Assembly (NCBI GenBank): GCA_003695915.1
Contig: RFGF01000101.1
Span: forward strand, 1 to 38,242
Reading direction: 5' to 3'
DNA from: Nitrospirota bacterium
GTDB taxonomy: Bacteria; Nitrospirota; Nitrospiria; Nitrospirales; UBA8639
DNA length: 38,242 nucleotides
Numbering within the stretch: the first letter of the stretch is position 1; each line of letters begins with the position of its first letter. The notes below the pieces were generated by a model, which was given only the letters and a program-made list of their open reading frames with translations, made no database searches and was not told where the DNA came from. The position numbers and the translations under genes were made by a program. This document shows positions 34,059-38,242 of the stretch, one piece after another.

Positions 34059-34502
34059 TTAATAGGTTGTGGGAGGGGGAAGGTTAATTTCAGGCGTGGT
34101 GGCCTCAGGGATAAGTTTGCCGAGACGGGTGTGGTACGTTCGGAGGCGGTCTTGATCCGATTGGCGGAAGAGAATTGTTCCCTCGTTGTGAAGTTGGACC
34201 AGTCGATCGATGACTTGAAAAAGTGGCCAGACTGCATCAAACACACGGCCGGCTTCAAATGCCTCCAATGAATCGAGCAAAAGGGGAGCAATGCTTTTGT
34301 ACGTTGTCCCAGTTCGATCGCGCATTCGATAGACGGTTTCTTCATAAGCTTCGACGGCTTGCGGATCAGGGCGACGACTGTCCGTGATCATCATGACCGC
34401 GACTGCAGGCACCTTGGCTGCAAACGCAGCAAGTGTCGAGATCAATTCACCCAGCGAATCCAGTACATCACTGGGACTCATTTCCTGCGCATTCTGTGGC
34501 AT
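34059..34502 (-). CDS. Protein of unknown function downstream of rluD
   Basis: 147 residues. The ATG is supported by AGAGGAAG about seven bases upstream. A helical, soluble protein (SDVLDSLGELISTLAAFAAK; VYRMRDRTGTTYKSIAPLLL), with no recognised domain. It follows rluD by 42 bp on the same strand and so probably belongs to the atp-rluD transcript or a sub-operon. Confidence 0.65.
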   Translation of the reverse strand: MPQNAQEMSPSDVLDSLGELISTLAAFAAKVPAVAVMMITDSRRPDPQAVEAYEETVYRMRDRTGTTYKSIAPLLLDSLEAFEAGRVFDAVWPLFQVIDRLVQLHNEGTILFRQSDQDRLRTYHTRLGKLIPEATTPEINLPPPTTY

Positions 34503-34544
34503 ACAGCTCTTCCTCTCCCTGGTTGGTGGGCGTGTGCGATTCGC

Positions 34545-35519
34545 TCATTGTTGTACGGGCATCTTCGTTATTGTGCGGAGTTTTTCGATCAGTTGCATCA
34601 TATCGCGTGGCAGCGGTGCGTGAAAGAGTAAACGTTGTTGACTGACAGGATGGATGAAACCTAAGTCCCGAGCATGCAGCATGACCCGGGGAGTGGCAAT
34701 CTCGTCAACCTTGACAACTTTCTTCCCGCCATACGTGAGATCCCCTAGAATGGGACAGCCAATGGAAGTCAGATGAACTCGAAGTTGATGTGTGCGGCCT
34801 GTACCAGGGACAAGTTCCACGCGACTCGCCAAGTCCCCGAACTGTTCAAGGAGCTGATACATTGTCAACGAAGATTTAGGACGAGTTGTCCGCGCTGAAA
34901 ACTTTTTCCGGTCTTTGGTGTCTCGTCCAATGGAGACCTCGATTTGTCCCGTTCGGCTTTTCGGAGCGCCCCAGACGAGGGCCTCATAGATGCGCTGGAT
35001 ACTGTGCCGTTTGAATTGGGCAGAAAGAAATCGATGGGCCTGATCCGTTTTGGCGATGACGAGCACTCCGGTCGTATCTTTATCGAGTCGATGAACTAAG
35101 CCAGGGCGCTCTCGTCCCCCAATCGTGGACAACGTTCCATTTCCTCGGGCCAGATGGTGCAACAGCGCATTGACGAGTGTTCCCGTCCAATGGCCGGGTG
35201 CTGGATGGACAACGAGGCCGGCTTGTTTATTGAGCACCAATACTGCATCGTCTTCATACAGAATATCAAGCGGAATTGGTTCTGGTGTGAGGTCGATGGG
35301 TTGCGGGCGAGGAAGGATCAGCGTAATGCGATCGCCAGGTTTGATCTTATGGCTGGGCTTAACCGTTCGATCATTCACTCGAATGTGCCCTTCTTCAATT
35401 AACCGCTGCAAGGCGGTTCGTGAATAAAAGGGCTCGCGAGTGGCAAGAAAATGGTCGAGGCGCTTAATCCCCTCTCCTGCTGTTACGAGGAGCTCGGTAC
35501 GCGTCTCTGCCTGAGGCAT
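34545..35519 (-). CDS. rluD: RluD-family 23S rRNA pseudouridine synthase
   Basis: 324 residues from ATG 35519; a longer frame to 35588 would overlap atpC. An S4 RNA-binding domain (about 20-75: RLDHFLATREPFYSRTALQRL and GHIRVNDRTV) precedes the RluA-type catalytic domain. This has GLVVHPAPGH, LVHRLDKDTTGVLVIAK (catalytic Asp in HRLD), PGTGRTHQLRVHL and GCPILGDLTYG. It isomerises uridines in helix 69 of 23S rRNA if truly RluD; RluA/RluC-like specificity cannot be excluded. It follows atpC by 28 bp. Confidence 0.92.
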   Translation of the reverse strand: MPQAETRTELLVTAGEGIKRLDHFLATREPFYSRTALQRLIEEGHIRVNDRTVKPSHKIKPGDRITLILPRPQPIDLTPEPIPLDILYEDDAVLVLNKQAGLVVHPAPGHWTGTLVNALLHHLARGNGTLSTIGGRERPGLVHRLDKDTTGVLVIAKTDQAHRFLSAQFKRHSIQRIYEALVWGAPKSRTGQIEVSIGRDTKDRKKFSARTTRPKSSLTMYQLLEQFGDLASRVELVPGTGRTHQLRVHLTSIGCPILGDLTYGGKKVVKVDEIATPRVMLHARDLGFIHPVSQQRLLFHAPLPRDMMQLIEKLRTITKMPVQQ

Positions 35520-35547
35520 GAAAACGTGAAACCGCGGTCGATGATGG

Positions 35548-35993
35548 TTAGTGGGTGTGCTGGTGGCGTTGCCGATGCCGTTCGGCAAGTTTTTTGCGGA
35601 GACGAGCTTTTTCTAGGCTGATTTGAGCCTCTTTGAGCTCAGAGGGAAGGCCGCCTCGCTCGAGGCGTTCGAGAGCCCGACGGACAGCCGCTTCGGCACG
35701 TTCCACGTCGATATCTTCTGCCTTTTCAGCAATTTCTGCCAAGATCGTGACTTTATTTGGCGTGACTTCAGCAAACCCCCACAGGACGGACATATATTCG
35801 ACGCGTTCGCCGATCCGGTACAGAAGCTCTCCAATCCGTAACGTCGAGAGAAAATGGCAATGTCCTGGCAGCACCCCAAAATCTCCTTCGCTCCCCGGTG
35901 CGGACACGTAATCTACCTCTTGGCTGAGGAGCAGATGTTCCGGGGTGACCACTTCGAGGAGTAATTTTTTTGAGGGGCCTTCAGTGACAGCCA

Positions 35994-35994
<1 letters not shown>
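35548..35994 (-). CDS. atpC: ATP synthase F1 epsilon subunit
   Basis: 148 residues from ATG 35994, whose A is shared with the last base of the atpD stop (TAATG). The N-terminal beta-sandwich has LEVVTPEHLLLSQEVDYVSAPGSEGDFGVLPGH and the C-terminal helical hairpin has EKAEDIDVERAEAAVRRALERL. Epsilon links the rotor to F1 and inhibits ATP hydrolysis. A few residues longer than E. coli AtpC (139), with a His/Arg/Gln-rich tail (HRQRHQHTH). Confidence 0.96.
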
Positions 35995-37445
<1,451 letters not shown>

Positions 37446-37493
37446 TTACTCCTTGATTCGCGTGAAAGCCTCATCTTTAGTCCGTAGACTCGA

Positions 37494-38242
37494 TTATTTC
37501 AACGCCTCAGCTCCTCCAATGATATCCATGAGTTCTTTGGTGATCGCAGCCTGTCGGGTTTTGTTGTAAAACAAGGTGACCTTTTTGATCAACTCCCCGG
37601 CGTTCCGCGTGGCTCCATCCATTGCGGTCATACGGGCCGCTTGTTCGGCAGCAGCAGACTCCAAGAGGATTCGGTACGTCTGGATCACGAAGTGCCTGGG
37701 AAGCAGAGCGGCTAACAGTTCATCCTCATCCGGTTCATACAGGTAGGCGCCTGTCCCTGTGAGAGAGGAAGAGGTTTCTGGAGCTAGTGCATCTTCAAGC
37801 TGTTCAATGGGGAGCAACTTTTCGACCACCACGTGCTGCTGGAGCATGGATTTGAATTCATTGTAGACGACATAAAGATGGTCAAAGCGGCTTTGTTGAA
37901 ATTGATCGATAATGGTCTGCCCAATATCGAGAGCATGTTCGTAGGTCAAGCGATCGAACACGCCCGGCCATTCATCGAGAATCGTCCATTGCCGTCGACG
38001 AAAAAAGTCGATTCCTTTCCGTCCGACCACGCTGACCGCCACGTGTTCCCCGCGGGCGGTATGGTCGGAAAGAAATTCTTGAGCCTTGCGCAGGATGTTG
38101 GCATTGAAAGCTCCGCATAGGCCTCGGTCGCTGGTGATGACCAATAATTCGATGTTTTCGGGCGGGCGTCGCGCTAAAAGCGGGTGGGCGGCCCGATTGA
38201 CCCGCTGGCTCAAATTCCCCATGACTGCCCGAAGCTTATGGG
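37494..38242 (-). CDS. atpG: ATP synthase F1 gamma subunit (5' end outside window)
   Basis: About 249 C-terminal codons are visible. The frame continues past the window edge (HKLRAVMGNLSQRVNRA), so the internal ATG at 38222 is not the start. LLVITSDRGLCGAFNANIL and the C-terminal helix EQAARMTAMDGATRNAGELI are family hallmarks. Gamma is the central rotor shaft of F1. Confidence 0.96.
   Translation of the reverse strand, partial: HKLRAVMGNLSQRVNRAAHPLLARRPPENIELLVITSDRGLCGAFNANILRKAQEFLSDHTARGEHVAVSVVGRKGIDFFRRRQWTILDEWPGVFDRLTYEHALDIGQTIIDQFQQSRFDHLYVVYNEFKSMLQQHVVVEKLLPIEQLEDALAPETSSSLTGTGAYLYEPDEDELLAALLPRHFVIQTYRILLESAAAEQAARMTAMDGATRNAGELIKKVTLFYNKTRQAAITKELMDIIGGAEALK

Overview
This 38.2 kb window looks like the chromosome of a Gram-negative bacterium, with an outer-membrane lipid-asymmetry lipoprotein (MlaA), other lipoproteins, RpoD-type promoters and an F-type ATP synthase operon. 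Gene content and protein flavour (a DUF3391-type c-di-GMP relic, CHAT and CHASE2 signalling genes, lar genes) fit Nitrospirota, most likely Nitrospira or a relative. That placement is inferred from general resemblance, not from a search. Genes are dense and mostly housekeeping, with one gene-poor, decayed stretch at about 22.75-24.75 kb.

Layout. 1-2.0 kb: the end of a DASS/SLC13 transporter, a small Fis-type regulator behind a near-consensus promoter, and tRNA-Val(GAC) with its own promoter and terminator. 2.07-5.26 kb (+): thrS-infC-rpmI-rplT, the classic translation operon, but without the usual downstream pheST. 5.27-13.03 kb (-): larC-pdxA-rsmB-rpe-pheS-pheT, converging on rplT. Both PheRS subunits are of the archaeal/eukaryotic type. 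13.2-15.9 kb: an exported acidic protein (+) whose 3' end overlaps larB (-), then gpsA (-), preceded by an overlapping 28-codon ORF, a leader hairpin and a strong promoter. 16.1-19.0 kb: a zinc-ribbon membrane protein, an unknown membrane protein, initiator tRNA-fMet with promoter and terminator, and a large unknown lipoprotein. 19.06-22.75 kb: mlaA (-), an RpoD/SigA-type sigma factor without region 1.1 (+), and a 24-repeat pentapeptide protein (-). 22.75-24.75 kb: a gene-poor stretch with a frameshifted DUF3391/HD-GYP pseudogene and small repeats. 24.75-29.5 kb: short genes of mostly unknown function (zinc-ribbon and membrane proteins) plus gpmA. 29.7-34.0 kb (+): a TPR-CHAT caspase-like peptidase followed 15 bp later by a CHASE2-class III nucleotidyl cyclase, the most suggestive signalling pair in the window. 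34.06-38.24 kb (-): atpG-atpD-atpC-rluD-small unknown gene.

How the genes connect. Two opposed transcription units carry most of the translation functions: tRNA synthetases, IF3, L35/L20 and 16S rRNA m5C methylation. LarB and LarC make the nickel-pincer cofactor, but LarA and LarE are not in the window. gpsA supplies sn-glycerol-3-phosphate for phospholipids and MlaA maintains outer-membrane lipid asymmetry. The CHAT and cyclase genes probably form one membrane-linked signalling unit. The main points for follow-up are the foreign-type PheRS and the displaced pheST position, the TPR-CHAT/CHASE2-cyclase pair with its altered purine-binding position, the micro-ORF overlapping gpsA, and the decayed c-di-GMP gene.
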